In this document: positions 23,817 through 35,000 of the stretch, in pieces
Layout of the letters: each line of letters opens with the position of its first letter
Numbering within the stretch: the first letter of the stretch is position 1
Assembly (NCBI GenBank): GCA_034401795.1
Contig: CM067366.1
Coordinates: forward strand, 67,168,014 to 67,232,013
Length of the DNA stretch: 64,000 nucleotides
Direction: 5' to 3'
Origin: Chaetoderma sp. LZ-2023a
Taxonomy: Eukaryota; Mollusca; Caudofoveata; Chaetodermatida; Chaetodermatidae
Position numbers and translations under genes: made by a program
The notes under the pieces: generated by a model
What the model was told of the DNA's origin: nothing
The model's database searches: none
Seen by the model: only the letters and a program-made list of their open reading frames with translations

Positions 23817-24445
23817 TATACTGGACACGAGTTTAATTTGTGACCGGATCCCATACAACTCCAGCAACGGACAGGCTGACCATGCAGACACTTGGTATAC
23901 ATGTGGTTGGGTTCCCCTCAAAATGTACATGACGGCGACCTGACGATTGGAACACAGTCATTCAGACACTTAACAAGAACTGATGATCCACGACTGTTTA
24001 TGTGCAGCTTATCTGCGTGATATAACGCTTTGTCTATGGAACAAGGCCTATATGATGAATAAAAGTAATCTGCGGACCTGATCATTGAGATGTTTAGAAA
24101 ATGTTCTCTCACCTCAATATGCTTATCGAATGAGCGGATGAAGTCGTGTCGATACTTTGCATCACCACGGGGGCATAGCTCGCATATACGTTTTTTGCAT
24201 TCTGGTACTAGCGTTTGTAGATCCATAATTAAATTGTCCATGGATATAAGGGCATCAGCCAATGATCCATCAGAATTATTTGTACCTGCCATAATAATTA
24301 TGTCTTTGTACGTATGTAAGTCGGAACTAAGTAGTTTGGAGTGAATATCCTCTATCTTCGCTCCTCTGAGGCACATATCCTCGACCGAATCTTGAAGGCC
24401 ATTGGTGTTCACGCCTTTTATTATAGAACTCCCAATTATCAATAG
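23817..24445 (-). pseudogene. LINE ORF1: SGNH esterase plus CCHC zinc knuckle
   Basis: The open frame 23918-24442 has SGNH hydrolase blocks: MIIGSSIIKG (Ser block), MAGTNNSDG (block III Asn) and ADKLHINSRG (block V Asp and His). In the same frame, after one TGA stop near 23921, the sequence continues to CWSCMGSGHKLNSC (23825-23866), which is a full C-X2-C-X4-H-X4-C zinc knuckle, and ends at TAG near 23815. So ORF1 was esterase followed by a nucleic-acid-binding knuckle, with a disabling stop between. ORF2 opens in the same frame directly after. The 5' limit of the element is near 24450. Confidence 0.75.
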
Positions 24446-24486
24446 GCTCCATAGGTTTTCCCACGCCTTGCTCGAGTTGGCATTGA

Positions 24487-25100
24487 TCGATTACTGAACT
24501 CAATGACTATCAATTTCCAGAAGACCATACAGGTAAGCTGTTAAATATTTTGAAACTAATTTGGCTGGCTGCTGTTTCTGCCTATGGCAGCAACAGCGCC
24601 CAGTCAAATTAGTTTCAAAATATTCAACAGAATGTTTATTAAATTGTAGACATACAATTCGTACAACATGCAATTCGAACAACGTGTAGGATTATTAAGT
24701 GTTAAATCGAGTCATTCATGTTATAGTTAACTATGACGTCATCCTACAAGTCACTTAGTTGAGTATGAGGGCATATGACGTCAGATGACGGATGGATAAA
24801 CTGGAAAGGTCTATTTCATGCATGACCGATACATCGCGATGATGAAGTATATAAATGCACACAATGGATGAATCCAGTTTTAGCTATTCTCCACTCATCT
24901 CTATGCAACAGCGCCCAGTGAAATTACATTCAAAATATTCAGCAAAATGCTTATTAAATAGTAAAGACATACAATTCGTACAACTTGACAGACTATTAAA
25001 CATTTATGTCAGACTGAATTACGTCATGCGTGACGTAATTGATTATGACGTCAAACTACACGTGGCGGTGCTGATTTTGACGCCATATATGATTGATCGA
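24487..25100. repeat. CRE-rich foldback repeat, one full and one half copy
   Basis: Hairpin arms 24538-24568 and 24601-24630 (TTTTGAAACTAATTT and its complement) enclose a GC-rich loop with GCTGTT and GCAACAGCG. Then come ATTAAATTGTAGACATACAA, TATGACGTCATCC (24733) and another TATGACGTCA (24778). A second part starts at about 24907 (GCAACAGCGCCCAGTG) and ends with ATTATGACGTCA near 25046. The left arm of the second copy is missing. Confidence 0.75.
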
Positions 25101-25504
25101 TAAACCTGATTCATCCATCGTAGTTTCGAGTCATTGTTGGGTGTAATTTGTTCAGCATTTGTCAATACGATATCACTGTGTCCAATAGACGTCATCGGGA
25201 TACTTAGCAGCTATTTGCGAAGAGATAATGGTTGGCGGTGATGTTTGTTCGCAGGTAACTAAGCAACTGTTTTTAATCGCATAGCATGAAAGCATTCGAT
25301 TAATGGATTTCTGTTTACGAGTAGAGCTATAAGTGGTGATAAAGTACACCGAGACCTGTATAAACGGTCACCTACATTGAGAGCGCAAACAGTGTGTATA
25401 GAAGAATGTTAATCTTCAAAACTTTAGATCACCGACTTAGACCCAACCCTCCATTCATTTGGCTCCAACAATGCATTTCCTAATTGCTAACTTGGTTCAT
25501 ATTA

Positions 25505-25695
25505 ACCCGTTGGCACACAAGTCTGCCAAAAACGGCTTCCGCAGAAGTCTTGAGAAATATCCATTTGCAGACCAAGAGAGGAATATTTTTGAAAAATTAC
25601 CACATTTTCAAAAATAGTCTTCTCTTGGTCTGCGAATGAACATTTTCTATGGGAAAATTGAAATCTTTTAAAACAAATTCGAGGGTTAAAAGGTT
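25505..25695. repeat. Dispersed palindromic repeat 2, copy 2
   Basis: Contains the inverted pair CAGACCAAGAGAGGAATATT (25567) and TAGTCTTCTCTTGGTCTG (25615), separated by ACCACATTTTCAAAA. Same family as 10795-11040. Confidence 0.65.
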
Positions 25696-26069
25696 TAAAC
25701 AAATCTTGTATGCTTAGTAAATTAATATAAATGAACGCATAAATTTGCTTTATATATACCTTTATTTCAATTGAAAGAATCAATGTATTTCAGAACGTTA
25801 GCTGTTGCCTCGTAACTATTATTGTGTATTATTAGCGTCCCTTGTGTACCTGATTTCTGCCATTATCCTGCATCAAACTTGATTAATTTCTGATTCTATT
25901 CATAAAAGAGTCATTGTTTCAATGATGCTTTTCATTCACATATAATTGTCATACACAAGCGATATTATACGGAATGAGCTAAGCAGACATTGCCTCGCTA
26001 TCCACATTATATGTTTCAGGGATTCGTCGGTATAGCGCTATAGAAACATAGGATTGGTCAGTGTGAATC
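25696..26069. other. No gene seen
   Basis: Noncoding sequence without recognised motifs. It leads into the microsatellite at 26070-26336. Confidence 0.5.
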
Positions 26070-26073
26070 GATG

Positions 26074-26155
<82 letters not shown>

Positions 26156-26208
26156 CGGTGGCGGCGACGGCAGTAGTAGCAGCAGCAGCAGCAGTAGCAG
26201 CAGCCGTT

Positions 26209-26287
<79 letters not shown>

Positions 26288-26291
26288 CAGT

Positions 26292-26336
<45 letters not shown>
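26070..26336. repeat. (TAG)n / (AGC)n compound microsatellite
   Basis: TAG units at 26070-26151, a GGCGGTGGCGGCGACGGCAG interlude, mixed AGC/TAG units, TAG again 26211-26285, then about 17 AGC units to 26332. All long frames through it encode homopolymers (poly-Leu, poly-Tyr, poly-Cys, poly-Val) and are not genes. Confidence 0.95.
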
Positions 26337-26710
26337 TTGCCATTACAGTTGCTCTGGAAGATCGTCCTGGACTGGACGGTGGTGCTATCTGGCAGACAGC
26401 GAGAGAAAATGCCGATGGTAACGCTACCTACCAAATTTTAAGGAATGTGTTACGTTCACATAGGGACGCAATAGCGATATATCTATCGGAAGATAAACCG
26501 CCGATTTTGTGAGATTAAATTTCGAAATAAATGACGTATTTATTCCGGTAAAAGAGCCAGGTCAATGAGAACGCTAGCCGATAGACTTGGTATTTAGCGA
26601 AATAGTGGCTGTATGAGAACAGGGCCTTATAGAAATATATATTAACTAATTGTTTATGACAATATTTGAGAATGCATGTTTATTAACACCTCTTGTGTCA
26701 ATTATATCAA

Positions 26711-27063
26711 TTAAAGATGCATATTCACACCAAAATACTTGAAAATAAAATTGTTGAAATTATATACTTTTAGAGGCTTAAATTGTGTACTTCGATGTAA
26801 TTAAACGAAATAGATCTTACCATATAATGACTTCATTACATATAAATAAATTTCGTAGGTTTAGTTGTGAATTTGAATTAAGGACTCGTGCATCTAATTC
26901 AATTTGACAACTTAAAAAATTAAATTAAATTATACGTAATTAAATCATCGTATGATAAGATTTATTTCGTCTCATTACATCTAGGTACACGATTTAAGCT
27001 TCTAAAATATATAATTTTAACAATTTTATTTTGAACCATTTTTCTACGAATGTACACCTTTAA
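26711..27063. mobile_element. Palindromic MITE, TTAA-flanked, copy 1
   Basis: 353 bases bounded by TTAA on both sides with inverted ends AG(A/G)TGCATATTCAC... and ...GTACACCT. The inverted arms extend inward over about 170 bases, for example TTTTAGAGGCTTAAATTGTG at the left and CGATTTAAGCTTCTAAAA at the right. It has no coding capacity. A second copy lies at 28745-29100. TTAA target duplications are typical of piggyBac-type mobilisation, but that assignment is inference. Confidence 0.75.
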
Positions 27064-27064
27064 C

Positions 27065-27450
27065 ACGTTAATGGTAATGATTTTTCAAGAAAATGTTCAT
27101 TTTTGCAGGACGAGCGAAGACTATTCTTTTGGTAAATTTACCACTGAATAGATTTCTGTTGTGCTGCGTATGAACATTTATCAGGACTACTACAGATGCG
27201 GTTTTGGCCGGATTGGTCAGTAAAGTGTTAATGGTAATGGATATGATTTTTCGCACAGCTAGCGTCCATTTGCAAGCCAAGAGAAGACTATCTTTAAATG
27301 TTTACCACTGGAATGACTGTCTCGGTTACGGAGCCAATTATTTCACTGATAAATTTTCAAATATAGTTTTCTCTTAACCTGCATATTCCTCAAGACCACT
27401 GCAGCGGCCGTTTAGGTCGACTTTACCATTAAACAGTTACGTTGACACAA
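27065..27450. repeat. Dispersed palindromic repeat 2, copy 3
   Basis: Directly adjoins MITE copy 1. It begins ACGTTAATGGTAATGATTTT and ends ACCATTAAACAGTTACGTTG; the latter matches the end of the copy at 54275-54665 (TTTAAATTGTTACGTTGACA). It seems to contain one and a half units. Confidence 0.6.
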
Positions 27451-27934
27451 CAAGAATTCAGTTCTTAGGTTTTTGTGAATAATATATAGTTTTTTTGTCC
27501 ACATTTTATCTTCAGATATGGGGCCATATCAACGATGCATTACAACTAAAAATGTAGTGGTGAGCATTAAAACTATCTGATGTGAGAGTTTTCGAATATA
27601 GTCAGTTACTTGGTTACATATTATCACCATTTGTTATCTGTGACTCTGTCAACAAACTGTATGAACAAATGTTCCTGATGAAGCTTCTCTTCTCTTCTGC
27701 AAGGATGTTCTCGTTAACTCGTTAACATTCCCAATTATATTCAGCCAATGGAATTGCTTAACACTCCTTCTCAGTCCACAAATGAATTTATACTGAACTT
27801 ATTTAAAATTCTAAAATATGTAACATTTTTACAGATCTCTTCATGAGAACGAGATCGGTTCTGAAGCTGTCCTGGGCATGGCTATGATGTGGCAATAATG
27901 GCTAAGTAGCATAAGAAATGTACTTGATGCACGG

Positions 27935-28191
27935 TTGAGGATTATTGCAATGCTCACCTCCATGCGAAATACTATGAAGGCGAAAGTTAATGTCGCAAGT
28001 ACCAGTCGTGATTTAAAAATCGAAACACGAAACAATGTTCACAACAATACGCGAGAACGTAGTGGTAGACAAGTGGGTGCCAAAGATGGGGCAGTCCTAG
28101 ATGGCACCGGCAGGGAGGAGACCGCGGCGACTAACGTGAACATTCCAGGGATAAAATATGTGTTCGGTAGGCGAATACCTCTGTTGAGAAG
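27935..28191 (+). other. Open frame ending in a consensus splice donor; unproven
   Basis: An ATG-started frame of 85 codons ending in AGAAG followed by GTAAGC, a good 5' splice site. The peptide is basic and shows no domain I know. Being about 1.1 kb upstream of channel exon 1 on the same strand it could be a 5' exon, but its phase (2) does not fit the only acceptor-like AG between the in-frame stop at 29273 and the ATG at 29285. I therefore leave it as an unsupported candidate. Confidence 0.2.
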
Positions 28192-28561
28192 GTAAGCGTA
28201 GAATACATACAAGTCTGCTATAGACGCCGCATACATCTTGATGTCAAAAGATTATGCTTTAAAGAATCATCCCATTATAATGCAGGTTAATGGGCCGGTA
28301 CTGGGCCAATACCGGGCCCAATAAGCTGTATTTTCAGGGTCTGGTTTCAAAAAGAATATATTTCTACGGCAGGTCACTTGGATTAAGATAGAACCGGGCT
28401 CCGGTGAATATTTGACACGGATTTACAGTACTTGTCGCGGTACCATGATTTCAATGGTCTAGAGTCCATCATACATTACAGATCATAAATAAGTTAACCT
28501 GTTTCCAAAACAAAAACAGAAATATGTCAGTTAGTACAATTTTGAATAATATGTAAGACAT

Positions 28562-28665
28562 GTTTTGCTGAATATTTTGGACTTAATTTGATTGGAAGTC
28601 ATTGCTGTCGTGGTGCGGCAATGGCTTCCAATCAAATTAAGTCAACAATATTCAGCAGTGCGTTT
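28562..28665. repeat. Foldback hairpin related to the CRE-rich family
   Basis: Arms GCTGAATATTTTGGACTTAA and its near complement TTAAGTCAACAATATTCAGC, enclosing GGAAGTCATTGCTG / GCAATGGCTTCC. The loop and flanks differ from the other copies, so it is a sub-family or a distant relative. Confidence 0.6.
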
Positions 28666-28744
28666 TATTGTGTAATTTCTGAAACGGACTCTATCTTTCC
28701 ATCTCGTCCTCCAAATAGCAAAGTCATTCTCTCAGTAACGTCTA

Positions 28745-29100
28745 TTAAAGGTGCATATTCACAGCAGAATGATTCAAAATAAAATTGTTAAAATTGTATG
28801 CTTCTTTTAGAGGCTTAAATTGTATGCCTAGATGCAATGAAACGAAATAAATCTTAGCATATAAGGATTTCATTACGTATAATTTAATAAAAAAATTTAA
28901 TTGTCAAATTGAATTAGAGGCACGAGTCCCTAATTCAAATTCGCAACTAAACCTACGAAATTTATTTATATGTAATGAAATCATCATATGTTATGGTATA
29001 TTTAGTTTAATTACAATGAGGTACGCAATTTAAGCCTCTAAAAGTATATAATTTCAAAATTTTTATTTTCAAGCATTTTGGTTGGAATATGCACCTTTAA
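28745..29100. mobile_element. Palindromic MITE, TTAA-flanked, copy 2
   Basis: 356 bases from TTAAAGGTGCATATTC to GAATATGCACCTTTAA, so its first and last 16 bases are exact complements. The body matches the copy at 26711-27063 throughout. It ends about 185 bases before the channel start codon. Confidence 0.8.
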
Positions 29101-29284
29101 AGAGGCAGTGTCATGGAGAATTAATACAATTTGAGGCTTTTATTAGAAATGAACGTATATATTGGGAAAATGATCCCATATATTTTCATTAGAATTAGTA
29201 CATTGATAATAGCGTGAGTGTGCTGAATCTATAACCGCACCACCAAACTCCCTCCAAAATATAATGTACTGGTAACAAGACGAA

Positions 29285-29535
29285 ATGTTGATCCGCTGCA
29301 ATGACTATGGCAACATTATCGATGACGGAACCATGTTTAACTCAATGATTGCTATGTTACTCCGCAGATTAATATGGTTAGGTGTGCTTTGTGGAATGTC
29401 GTACCTTCTCTTTCGCCAATGTTACAAGCGGGTCGGGTATTTCCTCACGAACCCCACAATTGAAACATCTCGTCTAGTCTACCCACAGAAACTCCGCTTT
29501 CCAGCAGTAACAGTATGCAATCAGAATTTTGTGAG
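29285..29535 (+). CDS. DEG/ENaC (ASIC-like) channel, exon 1: N terminus and TM1
   Basis: Codes for the intracellular N terminus and first membrane span of an amiloride-sensitive/acid-sensing-type sodium channel. The frame holds a hydrophobic span LIWLGVLCGMSYLLF (residues about 28-42) and then the family hallmark after TM1, LRFPAVTVCNQNF (70-82), with the first extracellular cysteine. It ends in phase 2 at a strong donor (GTGAG|GTAAGT). An in-frame TAA 12 bases upstream makes ATG 29285 the natural start. The His-Gly gating motif usual before TM1 is not visible, so a further 5' exon or an unusual N terminus remains possible. The next exon is 19 kb away because a Polinton lies in intron 1. Confidence 0.85.
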
Positions 29536-29944
29536 GTAAGTACTCAGACGCATACGTGATCTCAATGGGTTTCTATTTGCTATACAATTTATCACAAGAT
29601 CAGTGCATACATCGTCTTGTACATATGCGTGGCTATTCTGTATATGATGTCTAGTTAAACATAGTTCAAAGGAAAGCGTTACAGTGGCAGTCTAGGGGTT
29701 TAAGGACCGTGAGCTAACTCACAAAATCGTGTCCAATTTCATTCCCTGGAACATTGACAACTCCAAATACTTGCAGATGTAATGTCCTGTATTCTGAGTG
29801 ATGACAACATACTTATAAATTTAGTCCGTGAGATTGCCAATAACTTACGCAAAAATAGATTTATTGTAGAGATTTGCCCGACCCCCCCCCCCCTACCCCC
29901 TTAGTCTGGGGCCCCAGGAGCATCAGGTTTGTCCACCCCAACAC
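29536..29944 (+). other. Start of intron 1, left of the Polinton
   Basis: Noncoding. A pure C tract lies at 29882-29893. No repeat family was recognised before the target duplication at 29945. Confidence 0.6.
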
Positions 29945-29950
29945 AATGGA
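29945..29950. repeat. Polinton target-site duplication, left
   Basis: AATGGA directly before the element's first base. The same hexamer follows its last base at 46984-46989. Six bases is the known target duplication length of Polinton/Maverick elements. Confidence 0.9.
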
Positions 29951-30590
29951 AGTAGAGGTGGGGCGATCTTGGCGCCAGTGATAAGTAGTTGCTGTGTCAG
30001 ATCAACCAACTAATTTGCATCATTATCACCTTTTTTTTCATTTGATCTTTGCCACCTTTGTGTAAAGGTGTGAAAACAGGCGACCAGCTCTTGCCCATTC
30101 TGATTGAATGTTAGATGTAGCGGGTGAACATAAGCCCCGCCCCCTCGTTAAGTCACGTGCCTCCTGTCATCCAATGCGGTGAGTTTAATGGTAATTATCG
30201 TAATGATTGACAAGGGTTAATGACCGGGTAATTAAGGACGATTGACAGGTTACATGTCTGGACTCATTCGATCATGAAGCCCCACCCCCTCATTAAGTAA
30301 CGTGCCTCCAGGCATTCAATGAGGCATACCTAAGGGTAATTAACATAATGCTGATTGATGAGGGGTGTAATTAAGGATGATCTCTTGGAGCCATGCCAAA
30401 CGCTCAAGGGTTAATGTATTACATAATGAGGGACGACCAGGTTACATGTCTACACACGTCTTTTCCTGGGAACTCATTCGATGATGAAGCACCGCCCCTC
30501 ATTAAATCACGGGTCTCCTGGTATCCAATGAGGCTCGCTTAAGGGTAATTAGCATAATGATGTGTGACCAGCGTTAATCGAGAGGCATAA
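29951..30590 (+). repeat. Polinton left terminal inverted repeat
   Basis: Matches the complement of 46345-46983 with scattered differences. Inside are three imperfect units beginning near 30132, 30278 and 30487, each with a GC box (CCCCGCCCCCTC or variant), TTAA(G/A)T(C/A)ACG, a (T/C)CCAATG(A/C)GG CCAAT-like box and GGGTAATTA. The units are about 150-210 bases apart and could be promoter or replication-origin elements. Confidence 0.9.
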
Positions 30591-31520
30591 GGCGGATTGA
30601 CAGGCTACATGTCTGGACACGTCTTTTTCTGGCTCTGGGAACTTGTACAATAATGGGAGATTCTAAATGGTCGAGCTATAGAGTAGGGACAATTGTGGAA
30701 GATGTCTCCATTAGTCTAACGGGTTGATCATTATTAAACTTCTGAACATTAGCTCTTTTAGCTGTGACACTGTACAAGGGTTGATGTATAGCTTAAGGAC
30801 AATCGGTTAGTTATTACCCTGACAGATTAAAATTAACTAGTCGAGCTTTAAAACAACTCTGACTGTGTGTAGCGATCGTCAGAGTCGTACACAGTTCAGC
30901 GAATCAATTCTCAATCATGTTAGGGAAATAACTACCGATTACATTTTTAATGGGTCTTAAGCGGCCACACAATATTTGGAGAAAAAATGTCGGTCTAAGT
31001 TGACTCAGGGCTTGGAAGAGGTATAGTCTCTGGTTTCTTTCAGAGTTTCTACAATTAAAACAATACGAGTCATTTCACATTTCACAACTTTTTTTTAATA
31101 AAATAAAGTTTCAGTAAATCTATACAACCGATAAAATATACAACCGATAAACATACAGATAATAGTAACATACATATGAATAACTGTAAAAATATAAACT
31201 AAATATATGTAAAATTAATACAAACAATAATAATTTAATTAAAATATAAAATTTACAAACATTTCGAGCGAGATCCAGGACCTGTAAAAGTTAAGCGATA
31301 GATGTAGAGAATGATTGGACTGAGGTATTACGCAAAACTGATTTTAGAGCTATTATTTAAAATAAATTTGAAACTTATCTAAGCGATGCTGAACCCCTAA
31401 CAGGTTGGGTGTAAAGATAGGGTAGGGATTTGTACAGAGGTACGGTTTGGAGATATTAACTTTCAAAGCGTTGAGAGGAGGGTGTAGGTTACATTTTAAA
31501 TAATGGTTTAAAAAACAGCT
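30591..31520. other. Polinton, noncoding AT-rich spacer
   Basis: No coding signal. The part 31085-31265 is almost pure A/T with many ATATAAA-type stretches. Confidence 0.5.
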
Positions 31521-31522
31521 CA

Positions 31523-32048
31523 ATGTATGAATATATAAGAATTTACTCGAGGCACCCCCTCATCCCGCCCCAACCCCCAGGACAATATAACTACATATCC
31601 CCCCATCCACACATGCACACATTTCTAACCGATAATAATAAAGTAGAAGATGACTTACTCTCCCTCGATGAAGGGTATACTAATAATCTTCTACGTTACG
31701 AGTTAGAACATTATTACATAGTACAAACATATCGTCTCAACCGTCACCCAACCCCCAACCCCATTCTATAACTATGTATTGCCCTACCGATAATAATACA
31801 GCAGAAGATTACTTATTCCCCCTCGATGAAGGGTATGCTAGTAATCTTCTATGTTACGGGTTAGAACATTATACATCGTACAAACATGGCAGCTCAACCG
31901 TTTCCCCACCCCACACCACTGTTTTCCAATTCGGTCATGCTCAACCCCACATGCACCCTCAACTTTCCCCCCCACCTCCCCCCCCAGGCTATTATAAAAT
32001 TAGATCCTGGTGATACACTGAAAGCCATACAGTTTAGTATGATAGTCG
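31523..32048 (+). pseudogene. Polinton, tandem-duplicated open frames of unknown function
   Basis: Two successive open frames (31523-31771, 31774-32013) contain the same segment: DLLSLDEGYTNNLLRYELEH and, after the duplication, DYLFPLDEGYASNLLCYGLE. The DNA repeat unit is about 157 bases (from ACCGATAATAATA at 31629 and 31786). Both are followed by Pro/His-rich sequence. Located between the left inverted repeat and the 3' end of the polymerase gene, this may be the rest of an accessory or minor structural gene. I recognise no domain. Confidence 0.4.
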
Positions 32049-35000
32049 TTAAAAATTATACGTTTTTTTGTAAGTAAATCCGAAACATTTCTCAGTATCA
32101 TTACTCAAAAGTCTATGATCTTTATTCCTAATGATGGTATTAGGATACTGAGTGAACGTTTCGAGATTATGATCATTGACCATGGCTAACAGAGTATCGA
32201 ATCCCAACCCCTTATTCCAGTAATTCAACGTTAAGCCCTTAATTCTGCAGACATTCTTGATATCCCCAGTCTGTCCGTCTAGCTGTCTGTACACGTAACT
32301 CTTCGGGCCAATGCTGACTAAGTATGTCATGGTAAACGGGGATTAGGCGAGGTTTATCATGTTTTCGAATGTACACGATAGAATCTGTATCGTGATAAAT
32401 GCAACTCCAGCCTACTGCTACAAGGCTTCATAGGAAATGAATTCTGGCATGACTCATGACAAACGCCGCGATCACGACATTGGTGTGATTATCTGTCAGC
32501 ATGAATTGGTTCAACTCATGATAGCACATTAAGAGAGTACTGTCATTGCATACATGGATATCTTTGACAGAAATTGTTCTATCCGTCAGCAACTTCAACA
32601 TCGCGCTATACGAATCAACGTATTCATGCTTATGGTAGGGGTTGAGGGCGAAATAACCCCACAAAGAATTCAGCACCCATTTTGCCAGGGTTCTAAGGCC
32701 CTTATTTTGAAGGATCAAAGATTTATCTAATTTAATCCCTTCATGTTCGAAATATTGCAGAACATACGCGTCTTTCTACGTATCTGTGACCGCATCCTCG
32801 GGATACACCGATGCATCTTGTTTAATTTTCAAAAAGTTATCGATGTATCCCTTGAAAAGCGTATCAGTACATTCTTCGTAGTGCAATATCTCAATAAACT
32901 CTAAGATACAGTACCTGCTACATACCGCCTCCATCAACTCCACAGACGTCCATACACCGTGCAACACGCGCTGACGATCGCTATGAGTACATTCAGTACT
33001 CTGCAAATCATGAGTGCATTTACTACACAGCGGAAAGAACAAACGTTCATTAAATCTGTATGGGAGGACAGGGAAGAATAAATCTTTAGGAGGCAAACAG
33101 ATGCACTTTATCAGACCGAAGTAAGACCCTAACTCCTCTACTGGTTTAAAATCTTTAACTATTACATCCGGTTCACCTAGAGGGTACTCGTGGGTCTTAC
33201 AAGCATAAGGATATAGCGAAGTGATATCCATGTGCACTATATACTCATCCGCTGTGGCCTGGTGATGCAAACGTGTGGCATTGGTATGGCTTCTGGGCCT
33301 TAAAATCACAACCCCCACATTTCGACTACCTTCAAACACATATGTCTAAGCTCGCTAGATTTAGAAAGCGTCTTCTGATACACTTCTTCTAAAGTTAGAT
33401 CAGGCTAAAAAATTACTTGGTAGTCATATACTTTCTAGGCAGACATTTCGGGCAGGTGTGCACATAACAGCCTTAGTACTCGAAGTACTCGAAGTACTCG
33501 AAGTACTTGTCCGTGTCCAGGTAATAACCATCCAGCGATCAGTTAAATGCTTCGGGTTCACCATCAGTTAGAGCATGTTAATAAACACGTTCTTAGAATG
33601 AGCCAGGTAATCTAGCCACTTACACGCTTCTACGGAGTAACGTTTCTTGTTACAGAGGTTAACGTACCCCGTAACAGGCAGAGCTACTAGCTTATGCTCG
33701 CTTAAGTAGTTAGCCCTAGACACCTTATTACATAATGACGCTAATGTCATAGATGACACGAAAGGCGGTATCACCGTTTCACGGATGAACATCTCACGAA
33801 ACCTACCGCAAGCCATGCATAGAATATCTATGTCAGACCTACAGTAAAGTTTTATGGCATCCCTAAAATTGAAAACACTGTCTTTAACCGAGTAATACCA
33901 TGAGTCAAATTCCATACACGCTGACACAGACATACTGTCAGTGCTGTAAGCATCAATCGAGGGGTACATGCCTACGTAATCAAATAATACGTTACTGTCT
34001 AGGAGACTCGATAGGTAGGTTGAATATCGCCAGTAGTTGACACAGTTGAACAGAAGAAACGCTAGACTGTCCTTAGAATGAATGGCCCCAAAATTCAAAT
34101 GCACCACTTTATTACCGTTCATTATTACGTTGAATGGTTTAAGTTCTGTATTTCTAAAGAGCCACTCCATCACTAGATGCAAGTCAAAACCACGGCTGTT
34201 ATGAGCTATAGCGATGTAGTCCCGAAAACATAGAACATTAGTCTTATGCGAACCCTTATGCTCCGATTTCGTAGTTAATAACCATTGCATGAAATTGGTT
34301 AGAGCATTATAACCTTTGAAGATAACCTCTCTTCGACGCTCATCGCAATCCGAGCAATACTTGTCATGAGGTTTGCTAATGCATACGGAGCAAGCTATCT
34401 GAGCTACGACATAAATAACCTCGTGACGCTTTGTCACTTGGTTCGTTTCAAAATCTTAAAAGATGAAATGTTGAGGTATGGACGATAAGTCCTTATTCCT
34501 GTTTTCGGGTTGTGTGCCTTACACTTCACCGTTAAGCTCATGTGTTCTTCGTTATAAGTCTGCATATAACAAACGTGGTCATGTAAATCAACTTCAGCCT
34601 TGCAACTAGGACATTTACCCTGCCCACAATGATGTTTAGAGCGAGAAGCAACGTCTAGGAGTTTGCCACAGCCCGGCAAGACTTACGCATGCCGCACATT
34701 CCAGAGTTGACGTGATTGTTGTAGCAACCCTCGCTCTTAAACCATCTGCTACAAGCTTCGCATTAGTGATTAGCGATCTGCTTGCAGGGTGGAGACACTT
34801 GACATAAACGACAGCGTTTTATGCAAGAGTGTTGATCGTGGTTTGCGTAAGCTACATCGCAATCGTCGCAGTAATAACTACAACCTTTCAAGGCCTTAAC
34901 GCTGGTTACAAATGCGTAATGATCATTATACAGATATAGGGGTGAATTTGAACGCAATTTTTCGCATCCCTGTATACACAGCTTTTATTCTCGGCCTTGC

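Noticed and set aside
26038..26434. Long frames with poly-Leu, poly-Tyr, poly-Cys, poly-Val
   Set aside because: All six frames stay open because the TAG/AGC repeat lacks stops in several frames; no real protein.
27935..28191. Upstream exon of the channel gene
   Set aside because: Donor is good but the phase does not fit any acceptor before the start codon of exon 1, and the peptide lacks family motifs; kept only as a low-confidence entry.
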